From NCBI GenBank assembly GCA_965204545.1, contig CBDBFA010000003.1, positions 3,286,001 through 3,350,000 of the forward strand: 64,000 bases of DNA. Direction: 5' to 3'. Below are positions 1 to 8,110 of the stretch, piece after piece (position 1 is the stretch's first letter; the number at the start of each line of letters is the position of its first letter). Below the pieces are notes generated by a model. It did not search any database and was not told the DNA's origin. It saw only the letters and a list, made by a program, of their open reading frames with translations. Source of the stretch: JAABVD01 sp965204545. GTDB lineage: Bacteria > Verrucomicrobiota > Verrucomicrobiia > Opitutales > UBA2995. Both the position numbers and the translations under genes were made by a program.

Positions 1-775
1 CGAGTTCGGGCATTCCTCCGCCGGTCCAGGCCACTCCGCGCCTTTCCGTCTTGCCGAAAACCATGGGTTTTCCTGCTTCCAGAAACAGCATGTTGTCATC
101 CCGGGATTCTCGACCGTAAACCGGATCCCAGGTCTTGTTGTTGAAGATCACACAGTTCTGAAATATCTCGATATAGGCCACCCCTTGATGCCGGTCGGCT
201 GCCTTGAAGATTTCGATCATGTGTTTCGGGTTGTTGTCGATGGTCCGGGCGATAAAGGTGGCATCCGCGCCCAGGGCAAATAGAATGGGGTTCAAGGGGT
301 TGTCGATCGAACCCATGGGAGTGGTTTTGGTCTTGGTCCCGACTGGTGAAGTCGGACTGTATTGTCCCTTGGTAAGACCATAGGTACGGTTGTTGAAGAG
401 CAGGATATTCAGGTTGATATTCCGCCGCAATGCGTGCAGCAGGTGGTTGCCTCCGATCCCCAGACCGTCCCCATCCCCGGTGATCATCCACACCGATAGG
501 TCGGGATTTGCCACTTTTACCCCGGTTGCGACGGTGGGGGCCCGGCCGTGAATGGTATGAAACCCGTAGGTGTTCATGTAGTAGGGGAATCGGCTGGAGC
601 ACCCGATTCCACTGATCACTACGAAATTTTCCTTGGGGATCCCCAATTCCGGCAAGGTCCGCTGCAGCGCGTTCAGAATGGCGTAGTCTCCGCAGCCCGG
701 ACACCAGCGGACGTCGTTTGGGGCTACGAAGTCCTTTTTCTTGAGGGATTCTTGCGGAAGGGTTTGGGTAGCCAT
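1..775 (-). CDS. korB: 2-oxoacid:ferredoxin oxidoreductase, beta subunit (partial)
   Basis: TPP-binding beta subunit of a 2-oxoglutarate-type ferredoxin oxidoreductase, which oxidatively decarboxylates a 2-oxoacid to acyl-CoA and reduces ferredoxin in the cytoplasm (or runs in reverse). Reading from ATG at 775 the protein begins MATQTLPQES and shows the family's CPGCGD motif (C25, C28), the conserved GCSSR cysteine (C59) and the thiamine-diphosphate/Mg motif GDGDG (100-104) followed by GIGGNH and LFNN-YGLTKGQ. The reading frame is open to base 1, so 258 N-terminal residues are present and the C-terminus lies outside. It follows korA with a 26-bp gap and is surely co-transcribed with it. The 2-oxoglutarate preference is inferred from overall resemblance; pyruvate or another 2-oxoacid is possible. 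Confidence 0.93.
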   Translation of the reverse strand, partial: MATQTLPQESLKKKDFVAPNDVRWCPGCGDYAILNALQRTLPELGIPKENFVVISGIGCSSRFPYYMNTYGFHTIHGRAPTVATGVKVANPDLSVWMITGDGDGLGIGGNHLLHALRRNINLNILLFNNRTYGLTKGQYSPTSPVGTKTKTTPMGSIDNPLNPILFALGADATFIARTIDNNPKHMIEIFKAADRHQGVAYIEIFQNCVIFNNKTWDPVYGRESRDDNMLFLEAGKPMVFGKTERRGVAWTGGGMPEL

Positions 776-801
776 GTCGGTGGTGGGGTGGAAGGATTCG
801 A

Positions 802-2655
802 TCAACGTCTCAGCGCTTCCTGTATGTTCTGAACGAGTTCCTGTACTTTGAAGGGTTGTCCCTGGACTTTGTTGTAGCCGATGGTATCCACCAGGAATTG
901 CGAACGCAGCAACAGGCTCAATTGACCCTGGTTTAATTCCGGAACCAGTACCTTATCGAAATTTCCCATAATTTCCCCCAAGTCCTTGGGAAGAGGGTTG
1001 AGGTGCCTCAGGTGTAGACTGCTGACGGAAAACCCCTCGGCCTGAAGAGAGGAACAGGCGGCGGTAATGGCGCCAAAAGTGCCTCCCCAACCAATGACCA
1101 GCAAATCGCCGAAGGATTCCCCGTTTACCTTTGTCGGCGGGATCGAATCGGCGATGCGCTCGATCTTTTCGCTGCGCATCCTGGTCATGTGTTCGTGGTT
1201 GGCCGGATCGTAACTCACATCGCTGAAGGGGTCTTTTTCCAGCCCTCCGATACGGTGTTCCAGCCCTCGTTGACCGGGAATGGCCTGGGTTCTAGCCAAG
1301 GTTTCGGGGTCGCGGTGAAAAACCTGATAGGGTTCCCCTTCCCGGGCAAAGGCTACTTCGATGGTTGGAATGGAGGTGGGATCGGGAATCTTCCAGGGTT
1401 CCGCCCCGCTGGCGATGTAGAGATCGCTCAGCACGATGACGGGGGTTGAATAGGTCAGGGCGATCCGGACAGCCTCAATGGAGGTTTCGAAACAATCGCA
1501 CGGGCTGTTGGCGGCGATAACCGGGAGGGGCGCGTCGCTGTGCCGGCCGAAAATAGCCTGGGTGAGGTCACTTTGTTCCGTCTTGGTGGGAAGGCCCGTG
1601 CTGGGACCCGCCCTCTGAATGTCGAATATGATCAGTGGCAGTTCGGTTGAAGTTGCCAGGCCGATAAATTCCGCTTTCAGGCACATTCCGGGACCACTCG
1701 TGCCGGTGGCGCCCAGGTTGCCGGCATAGCTGGCTCCCAGTGCAATACCAATGGCGGCAATCTCGTCCTCCGCCTGAAGGGTTTTTACTCCGAAATGTTT
1801 GTGCGCGGCCAATGTTTCCAAAATGGAGGAGGCCGGGGTTATCGGGTAACCCGAGTAAACCAATTGCCGGTTGGCCTTTGCCGCCCCGGCGATCAAGCCG
1901 AGCACCAGCGCCTCGTTTCCGGAAACCTTTCGGTAGACGCCGGATTCCACTTCGGCCTTGGCCAGCATGTAACGGTTGCGGGCGGTCTCGGTAGTTTCCC
2001 CAAAATAATAACCCGCTTTCAAGACCATGATGTTGGCTTTAGCCAATTCCGGGTAGGGCCGCCCCCACTTGGAACGAATAAATTCAATGGTCGTCTCCAA
2101 GGGACGGCTGTAGATCCAATACATGAAGCCCAGGGCAAAGAAGTTTTTGCAGCGAAGCTTGTTCTTCTGGTTCAGTGGGGAATCCCTGAGCGTTTCCAGG
2201 ACGAGGAAATTGATGTCGATTTCCACCACTTCGTAATTCTCGGCAATTTGCGAGTCCAGCAAGGGATTGGCGGCGTAACCGGCCATCCTCAAATTGCCCT
2301 TGGTAAATGCCGCCTTGTTGACCAACAGCATTCCCCCGTCCACCAAGTCGGACAAGTGCACCTTGAGTGCCGCGGGATTCATCGCCACCAGCGCGTCCGG
2401 AGCATCCCCCGGAGTGAGGATTTCTGTGCTGCCAAATTGAATTTGAAAGGCGGATACCCCAGGGACGGTACCGCGGGGAGCCCGGATTTCGGCGGGAAAA
2501 TCGGGAAAAGTAGCCAGGTCGTTGCCAAATATGGCGGTGCTTTCCGTGAACCGTTCACCAACGGTTTGCATGCCGTCGCCGGAATCCCCGGCAAACCGGA
2601 CGACCACAGTTTGCAGTTCCTTGAAGTCTCGAGTTTTGACGGACTCGCTGTCCAT
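802..2655 (-). CDS. korA: 2-oxoacid:ferredoxin oxidoreductase, fused gamma-alpha subunit
   Basis: Alpha subunit partner of korB. The N-terminal third is the gamma-type domain (RFAGDSGDGMQTVGERF near residues 20-36); the remainder is the pyrimidine-binding alpha domain with SGYPITPASSILE, QAEDEIAAIGIALGASYAG, TGTSGPGMCLKAE and the TKTEQSDL segment. About 617 residues is normal for the fused gamma-alpha form. The frame stays open upstream to a TTG at 2709; I chose the ATG at 2655 because it directly precedes the conserved region, but neither start has a convincing Shine-Dalgarno. It is the first gene of a korA-korB operon. No ferredoxin-like delta subunit gene is adjacent upstream. Confidence 0.93.
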   Translation of the reverse strand: MDSESVKTRDFKELQTVVVRFAGDSGDGMQTVGERFTESTAIFGNDLATFPDFPAEIRAPRGTVPGVSAFQIQFGSTEILTPGDAPDALVAMNPAALKVHLSDLVDGGMLLVNKAAFTKGNLRMAGYAANPLLDSQIAENYEVVEIDINFLVLETLRDSPLNQKNKLRCKNFFALGFMYWIYSRPLETTIEFIRSKWGRPYPELAKANIMVLKAGYYFGETTETARNRYMLAKAEVESGVYRKVSGNEALVLGLIAGAAKANRQLVYSGYPITPASSILETLAAHKHFGVKTLQAEDEIAAIGIALGASYAGNLGATGTSGPGMCLKAEFIGLATSTELPLIIFDIQRAGPSTGLPTKTEQSDLTQAIFGRHSDAPLPVIAANSPCDCFETSIEAVRIALTYSTPVIVLSDLYIASGAEPWKIPDPTSIPTIEVAFAREGEPYQVFHRDPETLARTQAIPGQRGLEHRIGGLEKDPFSDVSYDPANHEHMTRMRSEKIERIADSIPPTKVNGESFGDLLVIGWGGTFGAITAACSSLQAEGFSVSSLHLRHLNPLPKDLGEIMGNFDKVLVPELNQGQLSLLLRSQFLVDTIGYNKVQGQPFKVQELVQNIQEALRR

Positions 2656-2709
2656 GTCGGTCAAGAGGGAATCTATTCGGGAAGTTGGGAAATTAACCGA
2701 TAAGTCCAA

Positions 2710-3019
2710 TGGGTAATTTTCGGTTAGTCAACTTCTATGGGTATTAGATTTTTTCAGTTTGAGCAGGCGCAGGATTACCAAATATTAAGGGAGTGGATAG
2801 AAAGGCTGAAGGTTCTGAGATTAATCGTGATCGTGATCGTGATCGATGGATGGGAAGGAGTGTTGGAGTATTGGAATGGTGGAATGGTGGAGTAGTGGAG
2901 TGATGGAGTGGTTAGAAAGGCTGAAGTTGCTAAGATAAATCGTGATCGTGATCGAAGGAATGATCGGAATAAACCACTACTGCCCACTAGCCACTGACCA
3001 CTAATAATAGGGTTGGATC
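2710..3019. repeat. Gene-free stretch of dispersed repeat words
   Basis: No credible gene. It contains GATCGTGATC-type tandem units (about 2821-2845 and again 2938-2954), a run of GGAATGGTGG/GGAGTGATGG units (about 2860-2915) and a CACTGACCACT-type word near 2990-3003. The same words recur between other genes of this window (near 15840, 32540, 45040 and 47720), so they are dispersed intergenic repeats rather than a local tandem array. Confidence 0.7.
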
Positions 3020-3424
3020 TCAGCCTGAACGGAGGACGATTTCCCTGATTTCCGTGCCTTTGAGGATGATTTTCAGGCGCTTCAGGATTTGTTTTCGGCG
3101 CAACCACATCTCCTGTCTTATCACGGAATTGCTTACCGCGACGAAGAGACGCCTGCCCCGGTCCAGTCGCACGGGAAAGGAGTGTTGGGAGAATCGTTCT
3201 CCCACGATGGTCATCCAGTGGGCCGCGATTTTCTCCTCCGGCCGAGCCCCCTGGATATGGAATCGTTCGATGAGCCGTTCCATCACGGTGTCCAGGCCAA
3301 TTTCCTTGCGCATGAAGGCGCGGGTGGGGGAAGTGGGAAGGCCCTGGAAGTCGGCGATCAGGTTCATGGCCCGCTTGTTGAAAGGTTGGTTTTCAGGTGT
3401 ATTCGGCACAGGATAGTCATCCAT
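3020..3424 (-). CDS. DUF721 / DciA-like protein
   Basis: 134-residue small basic protein of the DUF721 family. Visible family features are the segment with AAHWMTIVGERFSQHSFPVRLDRGRRLFVAV followed by QEMWLRRKQILKRLK (the W-x-I-VG, L-x-V and L-L-K-L pattern of DUF721). Some DUF721 members (DciA) help load the replicative helicase; others are uncharacterised, so the role here is inferred only from family. The gene lies between the HAD hydrolase (63-bp gap upstream) and a repeat-filled spacer, all on the minus strand. Length is typical for the family. Confidence 0.75.
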   Translation of the reverse strand: MDDYPVPNTPENQPFNKRAMNLIADFQGLPTSPTRAFMRKEIGLDTVMERLIERFHIQGARPEEKIAAHWMTIVGERFSQHSFPVRLDRGRRLFVAVSNSVIRQEMWLRRKQILKRLKIILKGTEIREIVLRSG

Positions 3425-3487
3425 TCAATACCGCGGATGGGGATGGGGCAAACCGAATTTTTCCGGTCGGTTTATTTAAGCCTCCGA

Positions 3488-4186
3488 TTATGAGAGGCGC
3501 CCTCGGCGGAGTAGGGTAGGCAATGCGGCAATGGATGGCAGGACACATTTCGGGTCTACCCCAGGGGGAATTTGCCGGTTGACGAGGAGGGATTTCCAAC
3601 CTGCCCGGGACGCGGCTTCCAGATCTTCCTCGCGGCTATCCCCCACGTGGAGGAGAGCCTGGGCCGGGGAATCGAGGTGGCGGGCGACCAGCCGGAATAT
3701 TTCCGGGGATGGCTTCTCTACCCCAATTTGGGAGGAAATGAAAACGTCTTGGAAGAAAGCCCTCAATTTCAAGGCCTCCAAGAGGTCGTAGATCCTTCGG
3801 TCCCAGTTGGAAACGATTATGAGCCGAAACCCATCCCGGCGCAATTGTCGCAGCACTGTTCTGACCTGGGGAACTCTCTTCCAATTCTCCCCCGAGGCAA
3901 AGGCCTGCCCCAGGGCTTGGAAAATGGATTCGGTATAGTATTCTTGCAGAATGCCCCTGACGATTTGCTTCCATCGGATCCGTTCTGCTTCCTCCGTTAC
4001 GCGGGGGAGTGGTTGGGATCGCGCCTTGTGGAATTCGGCGGCAAAACGCCGGTTCAATTCCCCCGCCGGAAGGTGGATGCCGAATGAGTCCAGTACCTTG
4101 GCGTAAATCGCCCCGACGGAAGGATTCGGTTCGAATAAAATACCGGTTGCGTCAAAGCTGATAATTCGGATAGGGAATGGCGTCAT
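3488..4186 (-). CDS. HAD-superfamily hydrolase
   Basis: Haloacid dehalogenase-like phosphatase of about 232 residues. Motif I is SFDATGIL (nucleophile D12 from the ATG at 4186), motif II is LIIVSNWD, motif III is the conserved lysine in GVEKPSPEIF and motif IV is LHVGDSREEDLEAA. The second acidic residue of the usual DxDx(T/V) is Thr here (D-A-T-G), as in the HDHD3/phosphonatase-like branch, so it may not be a standard phosphomonoesterase. Substrate unknown. The frame also allows an ATG at 4228 giving 14 extra residues; I prefer 4186 because HAD proteins usually begin a few residues before motif I. Confidence 0.85.
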   Translation of the reverse strand: MTPFPIRIISFDATGILFEPNPSVGAIYAKVLDSFGIHLPAGELNRRFAAEFHKARSQPLPRVTEEAERIRWKQIVRGILQEYYTESIFQALGQAFASGENWKRVPQVRTVLRQLRRDGFRLIIVSNWDRRIYDLLEALKLRAFFQDVFISSQIGVEKPSPEIFRLVARHLDSPAQALLHVGDSREEDLEAASRAGWKSLLVNRQIPPGVDPKCVLPSIAALPTLLRRGRLS

Positions 4187-4309
4187 GGAAAGGTAACGGA
4201 AATAGACGGAGAAAACCGGATTTGACATAAACTACAATGGTAAATCCTCCGGCCCCCGGGTTTGGGATAACCGGGCCCGGATTGAAATTCAATCACCGCA
4301 CCTTTTGAC

Positions 4310-5617
4310 ATGTTGATTTTCAGACTCAGGCGTTCCGGACGAGTCCTCCTGCCCTGGATTTTGGGTTTGGCGGCTCATTTGGGGTTGGCCTGCCTCAATG
4401 GAAAAGAGACCTTTGAGCGTTCCTTTGACACGGTTTGGAACACGGTTAACGAGTCCTTTTGGGATGAGGACTTCAATGGCGTAGACTGGGAACAGGTTGG
4501 GGCTCGTTACAGGAGAGAACTCGGCCGGATCGAGGACCGCAGGGATCTGGCGGTTTTGCTTCAATCCATGCTCGACGAACTGGGCCAGTCGCATTTCCAA
4601 ATCCTCAACGCGCCCTCGGACCCTTGGTTTTTGGCCCCCGAGGGAGGTTACACCGGAATTTACCTGAAATACACCTCTGGAGGGACCTATGTGGTGCGCG
4701 TTGAACCCGGCTCGGTTGCCCATGGAGAGGGGATTCAAGTCGGCTGGAAACTGAAATCCATCGATGGCAAATCGACCAGGCGCATCATCCAATCCATTCA
4801 GCGCGCCGATATCCCGGAAAAGCGAAAATCATTTCTCATTCAATTGAACCTTGGCATCCGGATAAATGGAAGCACGGGAAAGCAACTGCGCACTGACTGG
4901 TATCCATCGCATGGCAGGGTGGTAAGGATTGACCTCACCCCGGCCCGGGATGAACGCGAACTCTCCGAGCCAATAGGATTTTTACCCGGGCAGAGGCTCG
5001 AATACGAGGAGACTTATTTGCGGGATCGGGCGCTTTACCTCAGGTTCAATTATTTCATGCCGGCGCTAATGGAGAAAATTCGCCGCGCTATCGAAACGGC
5101 TGAGGGACGGGCCATTGGATTGATTCTGGATCTGCGCGGAAATTATGGGGGGCTGACCATCATGGCGGCCGGAATCGCCGGACTGTTGATCGAGGAGCCG
5201 ACCCGATTGGGGAAAATGACCATGCGGAAGGGCCATTTGAATTATCAGGGTTATCCCCAGGAAAAGCGGTTTACCGGACCTGTAGCCATCCTGATCGACC
5301 ATTGCAGTATCTCCACTGCGGAAATGCTCGCGGCCGGTCTTCAGGAAGCGGGCCGGGCCCGGCTTTTCGGGGAGGTTTCCCAAGGTAATTCCCTCCCTTC
5401 GCTCTTCAAGAAACTGCCCAGTGGTGATGTATTGCAGTACGCCATGGGGGACTTCACTACCCCCAAGGGGATCCGCATAGAAAATAACGGGGTTGTTCCC
5501 GACGTGTTGATCGACCCGGAGCCCGAGGCCTTGGCGGCGGGAATGGATATCCCTTTGCAATCGGCTTTGGAGTGGCTTGGAATAACGCTTTCTTTGGAGG
5601 GTGATGATGAAGTTTGA
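4310..5617 (+). CDS. S41-family (C-terminal processing type) peptidase with PDZ domain
   Basis: Exported 435-residue protein: an N-terminal hydrophobic signal segment (residues 12-28, ending ...LGLAC, possibly a weak lipobox), an N-terminal helical region, a PDZ domain (about 112-165, YLKYTSGGTYVV...GEGIQVGWKLKSIDGK) and an S41 protease core (about 240-415). The nucleophile region is HCSISTAEMLAAGLQ (Ser335 or neighbour). Where CtpA enzymes carry the catalytic Lys in GxxTxGKG, this protein reads GEVSQGNSLPS with no Lys, so it is either a tricorn/IRBP-like S41 branch or catalytically altered. Expected location is the periplasm or envelope. It overlaps the start of the next gene, implying translational coupling. 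Confidence 0.85.
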   Translation: MLIFRLRRSGRVLLPWILGLAAHLGLACLNGKETFERSFDTVWNTVNESFWDEDFNGVDWEQVGARYRRELGRIEDRRDLAVLLQSMLDELGQSHFQILNAPSDPWFLAPEGGYTGIYLKYTSGGTYVVRVEPGSVAHGEGIQVGWKLKSIDGKSTRRIIQSIQRADIPEKRKSFLIQLNLGIRINGSTGKQLRTDWYPSHGRVVRIDLTPARDERELSEPIGFLPGQRLEYEETYLRDRALYLRFNYFMPALMEKIRRAIETAEGRAIGLILDLRGNYGGLTIMAAGIAGLLIEEPTRLGKMTMRKGHLNYQGYPQEKRFTGPVAILIDHCSISTAEMLAAGLQEAGRARLFGEVSQGNSLPSLFKKLPSGDVLQYAMGDFTTPKGIRIENNGVVPDVLIDPEPEALAAGMDIPLQSALEWLGITLSLEGDDEV

Positions 5618-6374
5618 ACGAATCTTCGGGTATGGGGCAGGGGCCCTGATCCTTCTCCTGTGGGCTTCGGTTTTTTCCGCGGAAAATCCTCCGGACGAGC
5701 GAGCCGCGGTCGAGGAAATTATCGAACGATACATCGCATCGCAGGGCGGCCGCGAAAGGATGAATTCCCTCCGCAGAGTGGAATTGGAAGGGCGAATGGA
5801 ATTGAAGTCGCAGGGCCTGAATTTTGAAGTGCGGCAGAAGTTGCAGACCCCGGACAAGGTATTTATGGTCTCGGAGGTTCCCGGATTGGGCACGGTTCGT
5901 CAGATCCTGAATGGTGACCAGGGGTGGGAGAAGCATCCCCTGACCGGTACCCGCTCCATGGAAGAACGTGAGGTCAATGACTTTTTGCGCGAGGCGGATC
6001 TGCAACGGGACCTGCGCTTGTTCGAGGTCTACAAACAAATTCGTTTGGCCGAACCCGAAGAGATCGAAGGCCATATGACCCGCCATCTCGTATTTTTGGA
6101 CGCAAACGGCAAGGAAGAGCATTGGTACTTCAAGGAAAACGGGGATTTGTTTCAACAGGTCCGGGACGTTCCCATTGGTCCCGGTGGGGAAGTTGAGATC
6201 CGCCAGCGCCATTACGACTTTACCACGGTGGAGGGATTCCGGTTCCCCAAGTTGGTCCGGCTTTACCATCCGGCCTTTGAAGCCGAACTTACCATAACCA
6301 AGTGTCTTATTAATCCGGAGTTCGATCCGGCCATCTTTCAGGTGCCAACGGCACCAGTGGAGAGTGGCGAGTAG
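5607..6374 (+). CDS. Periplasmic LolA-like / outer-membrane lipoprotein-sorting-type protein
   Basis: 255-residue exported protein with a clear signal peptide (MKFERIFGYGAGALILLLWASVFSAE) and a predominantly beta C-terminal part resembling the lipoprotein carrier (LolA/LolB-like) fold found in many 'outer membrane lipoprotein-sorting' annotations (EVRQKLQTPDKVFMVSEVPG, GWEKHPLTG, EEHWYFKENGDLFQ). The frame could start at GTG 5601 or ATG 5604, but ATG 5607 sits 6 nt after GGAGG (5596-5600). The gene overlaps the S41 peptidase by 11 bp, so the two probably act together in envelope protein processing. Exact function unknown. Confidence 0.7.
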   Translation: MKFERIFGYGAGALILLLWASVFSAENPPDERAAVEEIIERYIASQGGRERMNSLRRVELEGRMELKSQGLNFEVRQKLQTPDKVFMVSEVPGLGTVRQILNGDQGWEKHPLTGTRSMEEREVNDFLREADLQRDLRLFEVYKQIRLAEPEEIEGHMTRHLVFLDANGKEEHWYFKENGDLFQQVRDVPIGPGGEVEIRQRHYDFTTVEGFRFPKLVRLYHPAFEAELTITKCLINPEFDPAIFQVPTAPVESGE

Positions 6375-6445
6375 TTAGCGCCTGCGGCGCAAGAGGAAAG
6401 AGGGAAGAGGGAAGAGGGAAGGGGGAAGAGGGAAGAGGGAAGAGT

Positions 6446-6805
6446 TCAGAGGTCAGATTCTATTCGCGATTGAATTGTCTTCATTAAACCAACCAGCATT
6501 GATGAGATTTCTTTCGACTCCTGAATCCATGCGTGTGCAATTGGTTTCTCGATGTAGCCAATTTCTTGCCCAATATAGATTTGGGTTCGAAGTTCGCCAC
6601 AAGAACCTTTGGCGTATCGAAGGAATTGTAAAAACTCCTTTTGAGATATCCGATCCATACCTTCCGCGATATTGCTTGGAACGGATAGGCCGGAACGACA
6701 GATCTGGTCTTTGAAACCGTAATCCTTCAAATCAGCCATTGCCATGTAGATCTCTGCACTCATTCGTGCCGATCTTTTCCAGACATCGAGATCTTCGAAT
6801 TTCAT
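6446..6805 (-). CDS. Four-helix-bundle protein (23S rRNA intervening-sequence/IVP type), copy A
   Basis: 119-residue all-helical protein starting MKFEDLDVWKRSARMSAEIY, with the family hallmarks FKDQICRSGLSVPSNIAEG and FLQFLRYAKGSCGELRTQI. This is the four-helix-bundle family first seen in intervening sequences of 23S rRNA and structurally related to the Avd proteins of diversity-generating retroelements. No reverse transcriptase or rRNA is nearby. A copy differing at only a few residues (for example G versus A in KGSC-ELRT, and I versus M in EKP-AHAW) lies at 18435-18794. Molecular function is unknown; nucleic-acid binding is a guess from the basic surface and relatives. Confidence 0.88.
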   Translation of the reverse strand: MKFEDLDVWKRSARMSAEIYMAMADLKDYGFKDQICRSGLSVPSNIAEGMDRISQKEFLQFLRYAKGSCGELRTQIYIGQEIGYIEKPIAHAWIQESKEISSMLVGLMKTIQSRIESDL

Positions 6806-6940
6806 TTTATGGAAAATTCGGTGTTAAAAAAAGAGTGCAGTTTTGCAATACGTCCTTTTGGTGGCCACTGATCACTTATACTGCCCCCACTTAAGGAAAT
6901 GATGGAAATAAGAGAGTGATCAATCAAGGATTACTCGACA

Positions 6941-7219
6941 ATGAAAAGACGTAAATGGACGGCTCAACAGAAGCTTCAAATCGTAATACAAGGACTGAAA
7001 GGAAACGTGACGGTAGGCGAGTTATGCAACCGCCATCAGATCAGTCAGACCCAGTATTACCAGTGGAAAGATCGTTTGCTCAAAGACGGATCGAAGATTT
7101 TCAATTATGGAGGTCCGGACCGCGAAGCTGATCGTTTAAGGAGGGAAATCTCGAAACTCAAAGGCATCATTGGGGATCTGACCGTAGAGTTAAAAAAAAA
7201 CGACGACGAGTGGCTATGA
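6941..7219 (+). CDS. IS3-family transposase OrfA (helix-turn-helix)
   Basis: 92-residue DNA-binding subunit of the IS3-family transposase. It has the usual N-terminal HTH (KWTAQQKLQIVIQGL ... VTVGELCNRHQISQTQYYQWKDRLL) and a C-terminal leucine-zipper-like helix (EADRLRREISKLKGIIGDL). It overlaps orfB by 10 bp in the frame expected for -1 programmed frameshifting. Alone, OrfA proteins of this family usually modulate transposition; fused to OrfB they form the active transposase. Confidence 0.92.
   Translation: MKRRKWTAQQKLQIVIQGLKGNVTVGELCNRHQISQTQYYQWKDRLLKDGSKIFNYGGPDREADRLRREISKLKGIIGDLTVELKKNDDEWL
7192..7200 (+). promoter_or_regulatory. A9 run, candidate -1 frameshift site between orfA and orfB
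   Basis: Nine consecutive A residues near the end of orfA. A -1 slip here passes ribosomes from orfA's frame into orfB's frame, which is open upstream of the annotated GTG and reads KKKRRRVAMRRR. This is the standard way IS3-family elements make the OrfAB transposase. Confidence 0.7.
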
Positions 7220-8004
7220 GGCGGCGTAAACGCAGTCAAGCGGTGATGGAGCGAGACAAGCAACTGCTTGAGTTGATCGAGCCCATCAAAGCCGATCACC
7301 CGGCCTGGGGCTATCGTCGGGTGTGGGCCTATCTGCGATACCGCAAGGGCCTGGCGGTGGGCAAGAACCGGATCTACCGCATCCTGAAGGAAAACCGGTT
7401 ACTGGCGCAAAATGTGCGCAAATTAAAGGCAAAACGCTGCTCTAAGGGCAGCAAACCAACCACGGACAAGCCCAATGAGCTGTGGGGCATCGACATGACC
7501 AAAATCAAGGTCGAGTCCTGGGGCTGGCTGTATCTGGTGGTGGTTAAAGACTGGGGCAGTAAAAAGATCGTAGGCTGGTCCTTGTCGGTCACGAGCAAGA
7601 CCAGGGACTGGCTCGATGCATTGGAAATGGCCGTGCAGCGCCAGTTTCGCGAAGGCATCCGCGAGCATGGCGCCGTCAGGTTGGTCAACGACAACGGCTG
7701 TCAACCCACCTCGGCAAACTTTATGGCGGCCTGTCGGGTGCTGGGCATCGCCCAAATCTTTACTTCCTACAACAACCCCCAAGGCAATGCCGATACCGAA
7801 AGGTTTTTTCGCACCCTCAAGGAGGACCTGATCTGGCTCCATGAGTGGTTTAGCTTCGAGCAACTCCTGCAGGCGCTCAAAAATTGGATCGAAAAGTATA
7901 ATGAAGATTTTCCTCACTCAGAAATAAACCACCGGACACCTCAACAGTTTGAGGACCATTTTAACCCATCAATCAGTAACAAATACTCTCTAATTGAATC
8001 TTGA
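7210..8004 (+). CDS. IS3-family transposase OrfB (DDE integrase core)
   Basis: 264-residue catalytic part of the transposase. It has an HTH_21-like N-terminal region (HPAWGYRRVWAYLRYRKGLAVGKNRIYRIL) and an rve integrase core. The catalytic triad is visible: D95 in LWGIDMTK, D161 in VNDNG and E197 in DTERFFRTLKED, the last two separated by 35 residues as in D-D(35)-E enzymes. Independent initiation would use GTG 7210; production as an OrfAB fusion through the A9 run is more likely. It ends 19 bp before the right IS end. Confidence 0.93.
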   Translation: MAMRRRKRSQAVMERDKQLLELIEPIKADHPAWGYRRVWAYLRYRKGLAVGKNRIYRILKENRLLAQNVRKLKAKRCSKGSKPTTDKPNELWGIDMTKIKVESWGWLYLVVVKDWGSKKIVGWSLSVTSKTRDWLDALEMAVQRQFREGIREHGAVRLVNDNGCQPTSANFMAACRVLGIAQIFTSYNNPQGNADTERFFRTLKEDLIWLHEWFSFEQLLQALKNWIEKYNEDFPHSEINHRTPQQFEDHFNPSISNKYSLIES

Positions 8005-8110
8005 ATTAAGTGGGGGCAGTACACACTTCCCTCTTCCCTCTTCCCTCTTCCCTCTTCCCTCTTCCCTCTTTCCTCTTCCCTCTTTCTTCCTCTTGGCGCC
8101 GGAGGCGCCA

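Larger units (their letters stand above)
6877..8023 (+). mobile_element. Complete IS3-family insertion sequence
   Basis: 1147-bp element with 18-bp terminal repeats (left begins TATACTGCCCCCACTTAA; right, read on the other strand, begins TGTACTGCCCCCACTTAA: 17 of 18 match). A 4-bp target duplication CACT lies at 6873-6876 and 8024-8027. It carries overlapping orfA and orfB with an A9 slippery run. The undisturbed target, ...GATCACTTCCCTC..., is preserved in cassette copy B near 18857-18870, confirming both ends. The ends and both genes are intact, so the element may be active. Confidence 0.9.
6378..8109. mobile_element. Four-helix cassette, copy A (interrupted by an IS3-family element)
   Basis: Composite repeat filling the space between the stop codons of the LolA-like gene and the convergent ABC exporter. 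The left end is a GCGCC-tgc-GGCGC palindrome plus AAGAGG and several GGGAAGA units (6378-6443). Then comes the four-helix gene, then CTTCCCT units and a CCTCTT-GGCGCC-gga-GGCGCC palindrome (about 8026-8109). The ends are thus inverted copies of each other. Without the IS and one 4-bp target repeat the cassette would be about 580 bp. Bases 6443-6877 match 18432-18866 almost perfectly at a constant offset of 11989. Confidence 0.6.

Noticed and set aside
1795..2703. 302-residue open frame on the plus strand
   Set aside because: It lies antisense to korA, whose motifs are unmistakable; the long frame is a by-product of GC-rich codon usage.
2821..2954. Possible CRISPR or tandem-repeat array (GATCGTGATC and GGAATGGTGG units)
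   Set aside because: Units are too short and contiguous, there are no unique spacers of constant length, and there are no cas genes.
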